DNA from: Rapana venosa
Lineage: Eukaryota > Mollusca > Gastropoda > Neogastropoda > Muricidae
DNA: 64,000 bases
Direction of reading: 5' to 3'
Assembly: GCA_028751875.1 (NCBI GenBank)
Contig: CM054158.1
Coordinates: forward strand, 15,455,973 to 15,519,972
Shown: positions 25,801 to 36,287 of the stretch, one piece after another
Position numbering within the stretch: the stretch's first letter is position 1
Layout: every line of letters starts with the position of its first letter
Notes under the pieces: model-generated
What the model was told of the DNA's origin: nothing
What the model saw: only the letters and a program-made list of their open reading frames with translations
The model's database searches: none
Translations under genes and position numbers: made by a program

Positions 25801-28725
25801 CGCTCAAATCCAACATCACTCATTCAAGAGTGCTAAATTTAGAGCACCCCTTCCTTTTACCTAGTCCGAGTGTGGTCAGTTTCTGCTATAGTTAGCACCA
25901 GCTGGCCCCAGCTGGGCTGGGATGGAATGGATAGCGGCTGAGAGCAGCTGAAAGTGGGCACAACTGATGGCTGTACCATATATTCAAAATTTTCTGAAAA
26001 GACCAAGCCCTCTGTATCTGTCTGTCTGTCTGTCAGGTTGGTGTGTTCAGACGTGATGGCCCGTGGTATGGATGTGGACAATGTGAAGTGCGTCATCTCC
26101 TACGACAACCCTCCTTTCATCAAGACCTACATTCACCGTGTGGGCCGCACCGCCAGGGCTGGGAGAGCTGGCACTGCTGTCTCCCTGCTGGAAAAGAAAG
26201 AGGTATCTTTCTTCGTTTTCGCTAGCCGCTGAGATTTCGGGAAAAGGGGGGAGGGGGGGGGCTTTTTAGTTGGGAAATATTTTTTATCATGCTTTGTTGC
26301 TCTCTGGTAAACAGATTTTTAGTTTATTCTGAAAAAAAAAATCTTGCATACATGAATATTTTTTTATCATGCTTTGTTGCTCTCTGGTAAACAGATTTTC
26401 AGTTTATTCTTAAAAAAGAAACAACTTGCTTACACGTTAAAAACCCATTCCGCCTTTCAGGAGGAGTAGGCCATTGCATGCCAGTAGGAATGGATGACCA
26501 AAACAACACCCCAGCATGTACATGGGTATCGTGTTTAAACACCATCTCTGAAGCTACCTCAATGGTGGAGGAACAAAATGGTTGCATACGCTAAAACCTC
26601 GTCGTTGGTGAATCTCGGAGCTCTAGCCAAGAAACAAAAAACAAAGATCCAACGGATATTAAATCATAAAATAATCAATGGGGCAGAGTTGAGTATGGGA
26701 AGTTTGAAGAGAAAGAATGTGGAGGAAGTAGGTGTGGAAGAAGAGTGGGGGCATTATTGGCATGCATTGCAGTTTCATTTTGGTGGGGGGGTTTTAGGGG
26801 GGGGGGGGGGGCTTGTTTTTGCATTTTGCTTGTCATACACAGATGTGACAATGTTTGTTTTACTGCATGATGATAAGTGGTGAGGATGATGTAACGATGC
26901 TGCTGTGGAAATGGATGTGCTTTGAGATTTCTTGACAGGGTTGTACTCTATGCTTTTGATCATAATATATCCTGGTTGATCAGTTGTTCAATCAGTTTGA
27001 ACAATGCTCACAAAAATCACATTTCAGTATTATCATTAAGAAATTTGTTCTTACATAGATGGCTTGATAAATAAAAAAAAAAGCAAATGCATTGCTTTTT
27101 CAATGTACCATCTGGAAATAAAAATTTGACTTAACATTTGTGAAGTGAATGAATTTCGACTGTGTGATCCCAATCTTCTCAACGAGCCTACAGGCAAACT
27201 CTTTCTAAACAGGAGGTGGCCAAACTTCAAACAAGCCCTACTAGTAACCAACCAGTAACCCAATACGCTAACCACTGCTGCACCAGGGTGGCTGGGTGTG
27301 GCCTGATGTTTTAATGCTGAAGTGTGACCTGATGTTTCAATGCTGAAGTGTGACCTGATGTTTCAATGCTGAAGTGTGACCTGATGTTTTAATGCTGAAG
27401 TGTGACCTGATGTTTCAATGCTGGAGTGTGACCTGATGTTGAAGTGTGACCTGATGTTTCGATGCTGAAGTGTGACCTGATGTTTCGATGCTGAAGTGTG
27501 ACCTGATGTCTCAATGCTGAAGTGTGACCTGATGTTTTGATGTTGGAAGTGTGACCTGATGTTTCAATGCTGAAGTGTGACCTGATGTTTCAATGCTGAA
27601 GTGTGACCTGATGTTTTAATGCTGAAGTGTGACCTGATGATTCAATGCTGAAGTGTGACCTGATGTTTTGATGTTGAAGTGTGACCTGATGTTTCAATGC
27701 TGAAGTGTGACCTGATGATTCAATGCTGAAGTGTGACCTGATGATTCAATGCTGAAGTGTGTCATGGTGTTTCAGTTTTTCCACTTCAAGAAGATGATGA
27801 GGGAGGCAGGGAAGTGGAAGAAGATTCATGAAATGAAGCTGTCCCGGACCGCCCTGAAGCCTCTGGTGGAACCCTTCCAGACTGCTCTCTCCCAGCTGCC
27901 GCAGATCATTAAGGTGAACTGTTGTGTTGCTTTACTTTGCTTTTTTGTCATGGTCGCACTGACAATGTTCATTTTCCTTGAAGGTGGAGTATAGCTGCCT
28001 TTATGTCAAGAGAACAACAACAAAAATAAAACAACAACAAAAAAACCCTCAGCCATACGTACAGAAATCTGCTTTCAGTATTTGGTTGGTAGGTTTGTTG
28101 TGAGTTAATAGGTTGAGATTTTGAAGTGAAAGATTACAAATGCACTTAATTTTTTTGTTTTGTTTTTGAATGATCGGTTGTTCTTTTGAAGTTGATTATG
28201 GTAGTGTGAAAAGAGACTTTACACAATTATACTGTAAATATCTAAGCCCCTGCAACACACTGGAAGAAGGGATGGAACGTTCCTATTGTCTATGGGTGGT
28301 GTTGTGTTGGGGGGGGGGGGTGTTGAGAGTGGAATTTTCGTGTGTGTCAGATAGTTATAACTTATGGATAATACCTCTGCTACAGGAACACTATTATCAC
28401 ATCAATATTTAGGGGGGGGGGGGGGGGGGATGGAAAGCACAGCAAACTTTGCACAAATTAAAAAGGGTATTTCTCCAAAAAGCATGAAATAAGTACTACT
28501 GAGAGAAATAGCAACACTTCTGAAAATTGATATTTACAGGATGGAAAAATTACCAAAGAATGTCCAAATGACCAAATAGTGTGTTTAGTTACAGAGGTAA
28601 GACAGATTTGTGTGTGGCTTTTTTAAAATGTCTGATATGCTTGTACTGAAGCCAGGTCCTTCACTGACTCAGGAGTCTGCTCTTCTCTGTTGCAGGAAGA
28701 GAAGAAGAAATATCCCAAGCACTGA
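13893..28725 (+). CDS. DDX51: ATP-dependent RNA helicase DDX51 (Dbp6-like), 15 coding exons, one out of frame
   Basis: Exons: 13893-14528, 15768-15951, 16225-16370, 16795-16911, 17826-17887, 18711-18818 (disrupted), 19878-20017, 20825-20846, 21938-22106, 23144-23205, 24051-24166, 24725-24841, 26037-26202, 27776-27913, 28696-28725 (TGA). All phases agree except at exon 6. The N-terminal 212 residues are Lys/Glu/Gln-rich. The helicase core follows: APTGSGKT (motif I, about residues 306-313), LPVRDLAEQ (Ia), VIDEADRM (II), LLFSATL (III), LCFTNS (IV), DVMARGMDV (V), HRVGRTARAG (VI). The tail ends KKKYPKH. Order, spacing and the FFPVQ... and LPLQKLLFSATLSHNPEKL blocks match DDX51. Family role: nucleolar 60S assembly, releasing U8 snoRNA from pre-rRNA in vertebrates. 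The start follows an acceptor at 13889; a second ATG three codons on is also possible. The motif Ib exon is one base out of frame, so this is either a sequence error or a damaged allele. Confidence 0.93.
14640..14960 (+). mobile_element. CA tract and partial Fam1 SINE
   Basis: A CA/GC-rich tract (14640-14755) leads into a diverged Fam1 centre and tail (AAACCTGTTCTGCCTCTGGA, then AAAAGAATTTAAATAAAATA). Lies in DDX51 intron 1. The rest of that intron (14960-15767) is AT-rich, with poly(C) near 15220 and a T/G-rich stretch at 15480-15710. Confidence 0.65.
16955..17285 (-). mobile_element. Module B of the composite retroposon, solo and diverged
   Basis: Plus strand carries a reversed module B: GCTGTTTTCACGATGCTCAT, CTTCATCTTCAGGGCC, ACATCACTTACTATGCCCCC, GTGAGTTGCCTGCCTGGGGT. 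Each piece matches 3300-3640. No module A is attached, so module B also exists alone. In DDX51 intron 4. Confidence 0.75.
17630..17725 (+). mobile_element. Fam2 SINE 3' fragment
   Basis: CCCCAAAGTCGGAATG, GGTTGCATACGCAAAAATCT and GGTGAACCTCCCAGCT are the Fam2 terminal part. Confidence 0.65.
18711..18818 (+). CDS. DDX51: DDX51 exon covering motif Ib, frame disrupted
   Basis: Acceptor TTCCACAG at 18703-18710. The frame entering from exon 17826-17887 reads RSGVYHSLVDIV, as expected before motif Ib. The next bases give CVPTWCQVDL instead of ATPGRLVD. After DFDLST the family sequence LRFL is found only in another frame (CTACGTTTCCTG, 18807-18818), joining in phase 0 to VIDEADRM in the next exon. 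The exon is 108 nt, and a length of 109 would restore phase. Motif Ib TPGR is not readable in any frame (closest is QPGV). The donor would be the weak GTCCTT. No intact substitute exon was found between 17888 and 19877. Confidence 0.7.
18885..19197. repeat. (GACT)n / (GTCT)n tetranucleotide tract
   Basis: About 310 bp alternating blocks of GACT, GGCT and GTCT, starting about 65 bp after the disrupted DDX51 exon. A 202-codon minus frame through it is Ser/Gln/Val repeat only. Confidence 0.95.
19282..19305. repeat. poly(C) tract, 24 nt
   Basis: Uninterrupted C run in DDX51 intron 6. Reversed SINE-like central sequence follows (GCATGCGCAAGATGTTCTGT, about 19440). Confidence 0.9.
20096..20255 (-). 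mobile_element. RTE-like LINE 3' end fragment
   Basis: Nearly the same sequence as the first half of 53258-53577: (CTT)n, then TTTTTGTCACGTTTCTCCCA and GGTTTGACATTGATGAGCCT. On the minus strand it encodes the C-terminal end of a reverse transcriptase ORF (…EERWRRL-type ending) and the 3' tail. In DDX51 intron 7. Confidence 0.8.
20825..20846 (+). CDS. DDX51: DDX51 22-nt micro-exon
   Basis: TTTCAG|...|GTAAGT borders. It takes phase 2 from exon 19878-20017 (AG + T = Ser), adds ASCNQLP and hands over in phase 0 to LQKLLFSATL in exon 21938-22106. Without it the flanking exons are out of frame. Human DDX51 has a similar CC-Q-MP just before LQKLLFSATL (from memory of the family). Confidence 0.85.
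21110..21280. mobile_element. Reverse Fam2 3' fragment joined to a Fam1 tail
   Basis: TTCCTTGGCTAGTGCTCTGG to GCTGCATTCCGAGTTCAGGG is Fam2 in reverse. It is followed on the plus strand by a Fam1-like tail (GTACTTATTCCATCATCCTC, AAATAAAAGAATTTAAATAT). Confidence 0.65.
21400..21900. repeat. C-rich (CACACC / CCCTACCCC) low-complexity intron tract
   Basis: About 500 bp almost without G on the plus strand, with many CCCTACCCCC and CACACA units. It ends about 40 bp before DDX51 exon 9 and forms an extreme polypyrimidine-like approach to that acceptor. The 211-codon frame through it is a low-complexity artefact. Confidence 0.9.
22107..22500. repeat. G/T-rich low-complexity tract
   Basis: Begins at the donor of DDX51 exon 9 with GGGTAGGGGGTTGTAGGG-type repeats and continues as G/T-rich sequence to about 22490. 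A Fam3-like fragment follows at about 22790-22870 (CTCCTTGGGGAGAGCAGCCT). Confidence 0.85.
22935..23128 (+). repeat. 45-46 bp minisatellite, 4 copies, next to an exon acceptor
   Basis: Four units containing TTTTTGTTATGGCAG|AATGAAATGCTGTATGAG (or GCAGCATG), with CAG at 22967, 23012, 23057 and 23103. The array ends about 15 bp before the real DDX51 acceptor (TGTTGCAG, 23143). Each unit therefore carries a good 3' splice-site look-alike. Confidence 0.9.
23635..23745 (-). mobile_element. Fam2 SINE 3' fragment
   Basis: CTCAGCCAGAGCTTGCAGGT, GGTGAGATTTTGAGTATGCA and GGTAGCCACATTTC are the reversed Fam2 end. In DDX51 intron 10. Confidence 0.7.
24325..24540 (-). mobile_element. Fam1 SINE, reverse, head missing
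   Basis: TTTTGAGGATAATGGAATAA, the central ACAATGGCCTACTCTTCCGA and the end TTATAGTCTCATACGAAGGA. In DDX51 intron 11. Confidence 0.85.
25001..25430 (-). mobile_element. Full Fam1 SINE with adjoining Fam2 end
   Basis: Complete Fam1 in reverse: tail ATCGAGGATAATGGAATAAG, central domain, then the tRNA-like head (B-box GGGAATCAAACCCGGGTCGT, A-box side CTAACCATTAGGCTA) to about 25310. A reversed Fam2 end follows (GAGCTCTGGTATTTGCCAGT to GGCTTCAGGGAAGATGG). In DDX51 intron 12. Confidence 0.85.
26265..26422. repeat. Direct duplication, about 75 bp x2
   Basis: TTTTTTATCATGCTTTGTTG ... GGTAAACAGATTTT ... AGTTTATTCT occurs twice, immediately after the DDX51 exon ending at 26202. Confidence 0.9.
26425..26640 (+). 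mobile_element. Fam2 SINE, forward, 5' truncated
   Basis: Central domain (AAAACCCATTCCGCCTTTCA, GAGTAGGCCATTGCATGCC) followed by the Fam2 tail (GGTTGCATACGCTAAAACCT, CGGAGCTCTAGCC). Confidence 0.8.
26860..27298 (-). mobile_element. Module A of the composite retroposon, diverged, solo
   Basis: Plus strand: TGCATGATGATAAGTGGTGA, TTGACAGGGTTGTACTCTA, CAATCTTCTCAACGAGCC and a decayed reversed head (GCTAACCACTGCTGCACCAG) at about 27270. No module B is attached. Confidence 0.75.
27300..27770 (+). repeat. 26-bp minisatellite, about 18 copies, abutting a DDX51 acceptor
   Basis: Unit approximately TGATGTTTCAATGCTGAAGT + GTGACC, with small variants. The last unit degenerates into GTCATGGTGTTTCAG, which is the acceptor of the exon starting at 27776. 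Each unit contains a GCTGAAG/CCTGATG branch-point-like motif and a TGTTTCAA acceptor-like motif. Confidence 0.95.
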
Positions 28726-29626
28726 GGCTGGACCCTGCCTGCAGTTCTACAGTCTTTGTGTTGACATTGAAAATATACCTCAATTCTTGGTATTCACTTC
28801 TTACCTCTTAGATATAAGTGAACACATATTATTGCAAGTCAAGTAAAAAAAAACAGAACAAAAAAACAACTAGCAATGCCCTGTCTATTTTGAGTAAAGA
28901 ATGGAAGAATCATGTAAAATGCAGACACCTTTTCCAGTCACAGGAAAATTCAGGAATGACTTTTAGAAGAAGATATATTAGTGTATCTGACATGTTTCAT
29001 TTTTGGGAAGACAGGCATAACTGACTTGACTCATTTACAGCTAGCTTGGAGGTTGCAGGATGATTTGGTTAAAAGCAGTATCCAAGTTTGAAGGAAGGAG
29101 ATGTGTATAATAGCTTTGTGAACAGAGTGTTGGATTTGTAACCTGACACTTTTCTAAGGCAAGGCTAGTCACTGCTGAGGTGTTCATTTGTTGGGAGCTT
29201 TCTGGTGAGCCAATTGCGTTTCTCTGTGATTCCAATGGATGAGACTGTAAACCAAGGTTCAGTATGTGAACACATGAATAACATCCAGCACATTGTTTCG
29301 TTCACTGTCTGGACATACACCTAATAATGTGGGGATGGTTACCCTACTGTAAATACTGTAAATACGAATGTCCATTTTATCGGTATCTGGCCTCATAATT
29401 ATGAAATAGTTTGAACTGTGATCATCTATGCAAAGCCTTGCTATCCAGTAGCAGTCGACATTGTTGTGGAAAGGGTTGTTTGTAGAGAGGAACGGGAAAC
29501 TGAATTGTGGAATACTATGTATAGCAGGTGTGGCTGTGAAGAGAGGAAAAAAAGGTAGCAACCTGTGTGAAAGGTTGAGCAGTGTGTGTTGTCTGCTGCC
29601 TGTGTGTATGTATGGTGTATGGTGTA

Positions 29627-29665
<39 letters not shown>

Positions 29666-29848
29666 AGAGATATGTGTGTGTATGTGAATCAGTGATGTGT
29701 GTGATTATTTGGGACATGAATAAAGGGAGTAAAAGAGCTATGTTAAGTATGTGTGCATTTGTGTGTGAGAGAGAAATGCTAAGGTTTTCAGATTTAGCAT
29801 GGATGTGATTGCAACAAAAAACTATTTGTGCTGAATGGTCTGGTTTTT

Positions 29849-29854
29849 AATAAA
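29849..29854 (+). promoter_or_regulatory. Candidate DDX51 polyadenylation signal AATAAA
   Basis: AATAAA followed by TTTACTGTTGTCATGACTG about 30 bp on. The alternative at 29719-29724 is also canonical. Inferred from position, about 1.1 kb after the stop. Confidence 0.45.
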
Positions 29855-29944
29855 AATGTCATTAATACATGTATGTATCTTTACTGTTGTCATGACTGAG
29901 ATTTCACACAGACACACACACTTCAGCATTAAATATTAGCCTGA

Positions 29945-30245
29945 TAGTCCATTATGGGGATGGGATAGCTCAGTGGTCAGAGCACTCATTTTCCCCAAGC
30001 TAAGGTTAAGTAACATTGAGCGTGGTTACTAAGTAGATGGGCGACTGTTTGCGCGCCTTGGCTTCAGAACAATTCCCTACTTCACCCAGCTGTAAATGGG
30101 TACCTGCCCTCTTTGGGGTCAGGAAAGGTAAAGCAGCGAGGGAGAGGAGATGGGAACCGCCCTCAGTATGCTGGCCCCTGGAGAAGCTGAGGTCTCTGAC
30201 ATCTCGCTCCCCTACGACCACATAGGTTATGAGAACATCTTTACC
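29945..30245 (+). mobile_element. Fam4 tRNA-derived SINE
   Basis: tRNA-like head GGGATAGCTCAGTGGTCAGA (A-box), then a body with CCCAGCTGTAAATGGGTACC and GGTAAAGCAGCGAGGGAGAG. The body type resembles widely dispersed invertebrate SINEs. Only one copy is in this window, so the family is judged from the head. Confidence 0.7.
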
Positions 30246-31990
30246 ACCTTTTACCTATTATAGCTAAGAGGATTCCAGAAATAGTGTCAACTGAATTGCA
30301 CTGTAACAATCTGTTGCTAATGTACCTGAAGTATTAGAGCTACTTTTCCCTTTAAAAGACTAAAAAGAGTACTACATTTTTAGAGCAAGTTTATCACTGC
30401 AGACACCAGAACTCATTGCATTGACTTGAAAGTCAACAGTTCAGACATTCCTCCATTCTTTTCTGCTTTGCTCTTTCACTTTGCTTTCTTGTTTTGTTAA
30501 TGATGGGAGTAAGATCATTTAACCTTTCTTTATTCACATCACCAGTAAAATTTTGGTGCCGCATTTTTTGGTGTCAGCCGATTTTAAAGAAAGAAAAAAA
30601 AAGAGATGTCTACTGCCTTCATATGCTTGTTTTCTACTTCTGAACCATTGGCAGCATAACAGTTAGGCATCAAGCACCCTACTCACTCAACCAACTGCCT
30701 CCCAGATATGAATGCAATGTGCAGATGAATAAACAGGTTCCCATTTTGAGTATAAATGCAGCATTAACAGTTGGCCAGTTTGTTACCTAAGTGTACCATC
30801 AGTGGTGAAAGGGTTCAAGGAAAAAACACTGAACAGCATTTGTTTTTAATCTGCTACAGTTCTTAGTTATGTTTTGGCATTATACTAGTTGATGTCCTAC
30901 TAAAATTGCAAATCAAAGACACCCAGGAAACAATGTCTTAGAGAGTGACAGAAAAGTGTATGTTACTGCCTTTTGTGAAAACTGAAACAGGAGGGGAAAA
31001 GGCACTTACGGTTTTACTCTTAGTTTATGTTCTTCCAGAGCAGGCAGTCTGCCAAAAATACAGCTTCCTGCATGTCTATGTACATGTACTTGCACAAGTG
31101 TATGTGAGGGGGAGGGAAGGGATTGTAACTTCACATGCATTTTCAGTTAGTATTTGCTCCATGTTCAAAGATTCTAGTAGTCTTAGTCCTGCCGTAAAGC
31201 CTCAAAAATGTCCCAAGCATTCATACATAAGTTCGCTCATATACATATACATCACAGGCAAACTTGCATGCAAGCATACCTTCTTTCAACAGCTCATGCA
31301 CAACCCACAAATGACAACACTTTATATCATACAGTTCTCATGTTTTAATATTTGGTCTTAGTTTTGTGACAAGTGTTGATGTACAGTATCACACAGCATA
31401 AATTTACTTTCAATGTCAGACAATGCAAACTGGACGGACTGTTAAAAGTGTCTGTTTCCTTTAAACAAAATCTGCAAGATGAAAACCTGATGAGTTCCTA
31501 AAAATATAAACCAGGTAATATCAGCATTAATTATAGCAACTGTCTATACCTTTCTTTGTAGTGTGAAGCCAAAACTTTGGACAGAAAGCTCACAGTATGG
31601 CTTTTCTTTACACACAATGACACACATACACATTCTTTCTAACAAATACATACACACACACAAACTCAAACACACATTTCTCTCACATTTCAGTTGGGGG
31701 AATGGAAATTTTTTCAGTGGGGCGGGGTGTGCACCTGAACAATTATAGTACACACAAGCATTGCAGGAAAGAAAATTTTAAAATGAAACAGAAGCAATTT
31801 TGTTTTACTTTTTTTTTCCAATATTTTTCCCGGTCTTTGATATAAATACAAAGCTGGAATAAGGTGAGTATGTTCAAAAGTCCATGATCAGAGGCACTGC
31901 AGTCAGAAATGCCAGAGCAGATGATGGTGAGAGGAGAATGATGGACGGAGGAGTAAGGATGGCCCAGGCCTGGGAAGACCAGAAGAAGAT

Positions 31991-34900
31991 TCATGACAGC
32001 TGAGGACAGTCGGGGCTCAGGAAATTGCGCGGCATCACGTAACCCTCCTGCTTGTCCCTGTGCAACACCATAGGTACAAGAGTGTTCAATAATGGTTTCT
32101 TTTCTGTGCAAAAGTATCAAAAACAGAGACCAAAACAAACAATAAAACTCCTATCTTAAAACTCGCAACAGTTTCTAGTACATGTACAGATATTAAATCA
32201 AAGGTACAGTAGAATACACACTAACTCTTATCTTGGGACTAAGTTTTTTTGCTTGTTTCTTGTCTGTATATGAGTATAAGAAACAGGCATGCGCAAATGC
32301 AATGAAACTCATGTCTTAATTAAGACTAGTGGTTTCTTGTCTGTATAAAAGCAGATATGGGCAATTGGAATGAAACCAAAACAACTTAAGGACTGGAGAT
32401 GACTTCTTATCTGTGAACAAGTATAAAATGTCTGTTCAGCAAGAGTAGTAGTCTACAATGGAGTAGATCAGGAAAATGTCAATTAGAATGTGATCAGAAA
32501 CATACACAATACTACACAATAACCTACGTCAAGTGTGTGATCAGAAACATGCCCAAAACTTGTGTTCTTCGTCTTTTTGCCCATCAACAACTCCCTGTTC
32601 TTCCTCCCTCTCATTTTCTGCCTGCGTATGCAAATTCCACCTGAATTTGTGATCATATATACTAAAATACAGCCATTTATTCTCTGACTGCCTTGTAATT
32701 TCTGGCCTCACTTTAAAAAAAAATTTTTAACATCACTTTCATTTGTCCTACATTTCCCATTTCCCCCTTCAACATGTGATTTAGTAGATAAGGTTTAGCA
32801 TGTATGGAATATTTTGTACACAGTAACACTTCTCAATAAACAGACGGTGAGGCACCCCCTCCTATGGCCATGCTAGACCAATTTGCCTTTCACTTCATTT
32901 CATGTTGCTTATAGCCCTGCCCATCATGAAGGCCATATCAGGGCTGTCAACACCCTCTTTTATCCCAAACTTCTATCAACTTTCAATTCAAGTTCAAATT
33001 CAACAAACACTGATTCTTTCAAATTGCAAATACCAGCAAGCAACCTGCAACCCACACATTCAATTGTACATTACTTTAACTATCCTATTTCTGAAAGAAA
33101 ATAAGACCAGGCTGTGCTATGGACGCCAGCTTAATTAAAAGAAACGACAAAGAAAACACTGTCTGGATGACTTACACATCATACTGGAGGTGGTTGATAA
33201 CATCGTTGATCTGCTGGGTGGAGATCTCTCCATCCACTTTGGCCAGGTACTGGTAGAGGTCCTTGAAGAGAGGGAAGGGAATGCGTGCCGGGCCTCCCTC
33301 CGGGTCTGCCGTCAGGATCTCACATATCACCTTCATGGCATCCGTGATATTCTGTCCAGAATCACAAAAGAAAGAAAGTTCTCTTTTTAAAAAAAACTCC
33401 TTTGGGCATAGAGGATGATATAGTCATGTGGCAACAAAATGTTAACACTTTGAAATTCAGCCTAAACAATCACTGACAAACTACAAAATCAATGGTGAGT
33501 TAAGAAATGCAATATTTTCTAACCTTTCAAAGTTTGATCAATTTCCCCAACTTTGAGCATATTGCACACAATTGAGAACTGATCTCGGTCACAGATACTT
33601 TAAGGGTGTATTGTTGATTCTGAAGATCCAAGAGCTTCTCAATTGGGATATTCCATTATGGAATTAAATTTGTCTCCAACTGCTCTTACATTTCAATATC
33701 AACAAAGACATCACTGATAATCACTAATGTTCAATCTGTTTCAGTTTAGAATATATACTTGAAATTTGCGCTGTTTTCTTTCTGATTAGGAAGTCAGACC
33801 AGTCTCTCTACACTTTGCATTGGTTTGTACATAATTTAAAGTCATAGCAGATTCCTCTGTATGAAATTTGGGCAACTCTTTCTGGAAGAGCGCATCACCA
33901 CAATCACAGTGACAACCCCCTATCCCCCATAGCTTTTATTTTAGTTGCAAGAATATTTCTGTGTGAGAGTGGTGGCTTTTTTCTAATAGAATTTTTCCTG
34001 GGACAATTCCTTTGTTGCATGGAGCTGCTCTTTTACATATGCAAATTGCTACAGATGGGGCCTTGTGTAATACCTGCACCTTCACTCCTGATAGAGAAAA
34101 AGTCCTGCTTCAGGCAAGAATCAAACCGACAAACCCGTCACCTTTCTAAAGAATATGCTATTGTTAGGCCATCAATCTAGTTTCTGCTTCACAGCAGCTT
34201 TGGTTGACACCACAATACACAAAATATATGGGGGAAAAGGACAAATGTAAGACCATGCCACACAATATGATCCTTACTTACTGAAATATATCTAAAATTT
34301 CTCTCATATTTTCTATTGCAGACATTGAGCTTCTGAAACACTTAAAAAAAACCACATTAGGTTTCATAGTCTTTAACAGTTTAAGACAAGCATGTATACC
34401 TGAGCTGTGAAAACAGTAAAATCTTCTGAACAAAAAAAGAGAAGGAAAAAAAAAGATGGACCTACATCTCCCAAGGCAGAAGCCGCCAGAGCGAAGAAGC
34501 GGTTCCACTCCACCTGCCCGCTGAAGCTGCCAACACGTACAAGGTCATCAAACTGTTCTTTGGGCAGAGCCAGGTCCAGCCACTTTTCCTCAATCTGACT
34601 CAAGGGAATGGTCTTTTTGGGACCCAGCTGCAAACGACATGATCAACTTTTAGATGCTAACTGACTGTAAACCTATTTTTGATAGAAAGAACAGTTACTT
34701 GTGTGTATACTGAACAGTTGACACCTGAATAAATGACTAAGTCTACCCGTTTAAATAGAATACATAAAAACATACACTTAACTATTTGTATAGAGAAAAA
34801 GTCACTTGTGTTAGTACTGAGCTCATGACATGAATAAAGCTATCCATTCATATAGAGTACATAAAAACATACACTAAAGTACCTGTTAACCTATTTCTAT

Positions 34901-36256
34901 AGAAAAAATAAGTCAGTTGCATTTGTACTGAATATAAGATACCAAAATAAATGAATGAACTGATCCATTAATAGGGTACATACACACTCATGGATGTGAT
35001 TGCAACGCCAAACACAATTTGTTCAATGGTATACAAACTTTCAAAAATTTTTTACTGCTTTTAAATTGTTAATGCATCATTTCCTGTTTGAGGTATGTTT
35101 GTAATGGAAAGTAGGTTAAAAGATTTTTTGTTAGTTTGAAAATGCACTAGTTGAGAACAACACTATTGAACTGATAGCCTCTTACCTGTTTGTTGAGCAC
35201 CTTGAGAAGACCGGGCGTCAAGCCAGTGTCTGTTTTCTGAGTGGACACAGGCATCTCCAGTCTTTCCTTCACGGGAGGCATCTCCCCTTTGGCCATGGCG
35301 CGGAAATAGCTGGTAGTCAGTGGAAGGGGAAAAAAGTTATTCAGTGAACCACAGTGTAGGAGTTGAGCATCAGTAATGGGATGGAGCAAGGCAAACAGCA
35401 TCACTGACAAATTTACATCAAAGTTTGAACAAATCATGTCTTTTCCTTTCACATGTGTGAGGATGTTAGAGCACACCCACCCACATACACACCCACACAC
35501 CACAAGATATCAAAAAGAAAGATGAGGGCAGGACTTAGTTCTCAAGGCATGTCTGCAATGCTACAAATAAATTCAATCCAAGTAGTTCTGACAAACCACA
35601 CAGAATAAAATACTATTAAGTCAGAAGAACTGAAAAAGGTCTGAGAGTCAGGCAGAAAATAATATGGACATATTTCCATCTCAGCATGATACCTTAAACA
35701 AATAACAGTTTAACATGGAAACTCTGTTAATTCTAGATTGTGCTATAAAACATACTGAGAAACTAATAAAATGAAATATTCAATGAGCCATGCATTAACC
35801 AATAGACTTTTTTTTAACCCTCTTGTTGTTGGATTCTACGGAGCTAAACTGCCTGTAGATTTTAATTCTTTGAAGGTTTTCTACCTCCATCTGACTTACT
35901 TTACTCCTAAGACAATTGTGTGTGTACATAATAATAATAATAATGTATGGAATTTACATAGCGCTGAATCTTGTAAAGCAACAAATCAAAGCGCTCAGAT
36001 TTTATTTCATACCACTTTAAGTCACGGCAGATTTCTCTCCGTGAAATTCGGGCTGCTCTCCCCGGGGAGAGCGGGAGAACGCGTCGCCACTTAGCGCTGC
36101 GCCACCCTTTCACCCTTTTTTTTTTTTTTTTTTTTTTTCTACAGCTGTATTTGTTTCCCTATCAGAGTGGCTTTTTTCTAAGAATTTTGCCAGGGACAAC
36201 TCTCTTGTTGCCGTGGGTTTTTTTTATGTGCGCTAAATAATTACTTGTAACACACG

Positions 36257-36287
<31 letters not shown>

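Larger units (their letters stand above)
28726..31990. other. Convergent intergenic region between DDX51 and ROPN1L
   Basis: Holds the likely DDX51 3'UTR with poly(A) signals (29719-29724, 29849-29854), a TG microsatellite (29620-29662), a Fam4 SINE (29945-30245) and otherwise AT-rich DNA. I see no further coding exon; the 138-codon frame at 30945-31361 has no recognised domain. Confidence 0.6.

Noticed and set aside
31743..32138. 131-codon minus-strand frame over the last ROPN1L exon
   Set aside because: It reads the exon in the wrong frame. The frame reached by the GTAAGT donor at 33175 gives DVDKQEGYVMPRNFLSPD and a stop, matching the family end.
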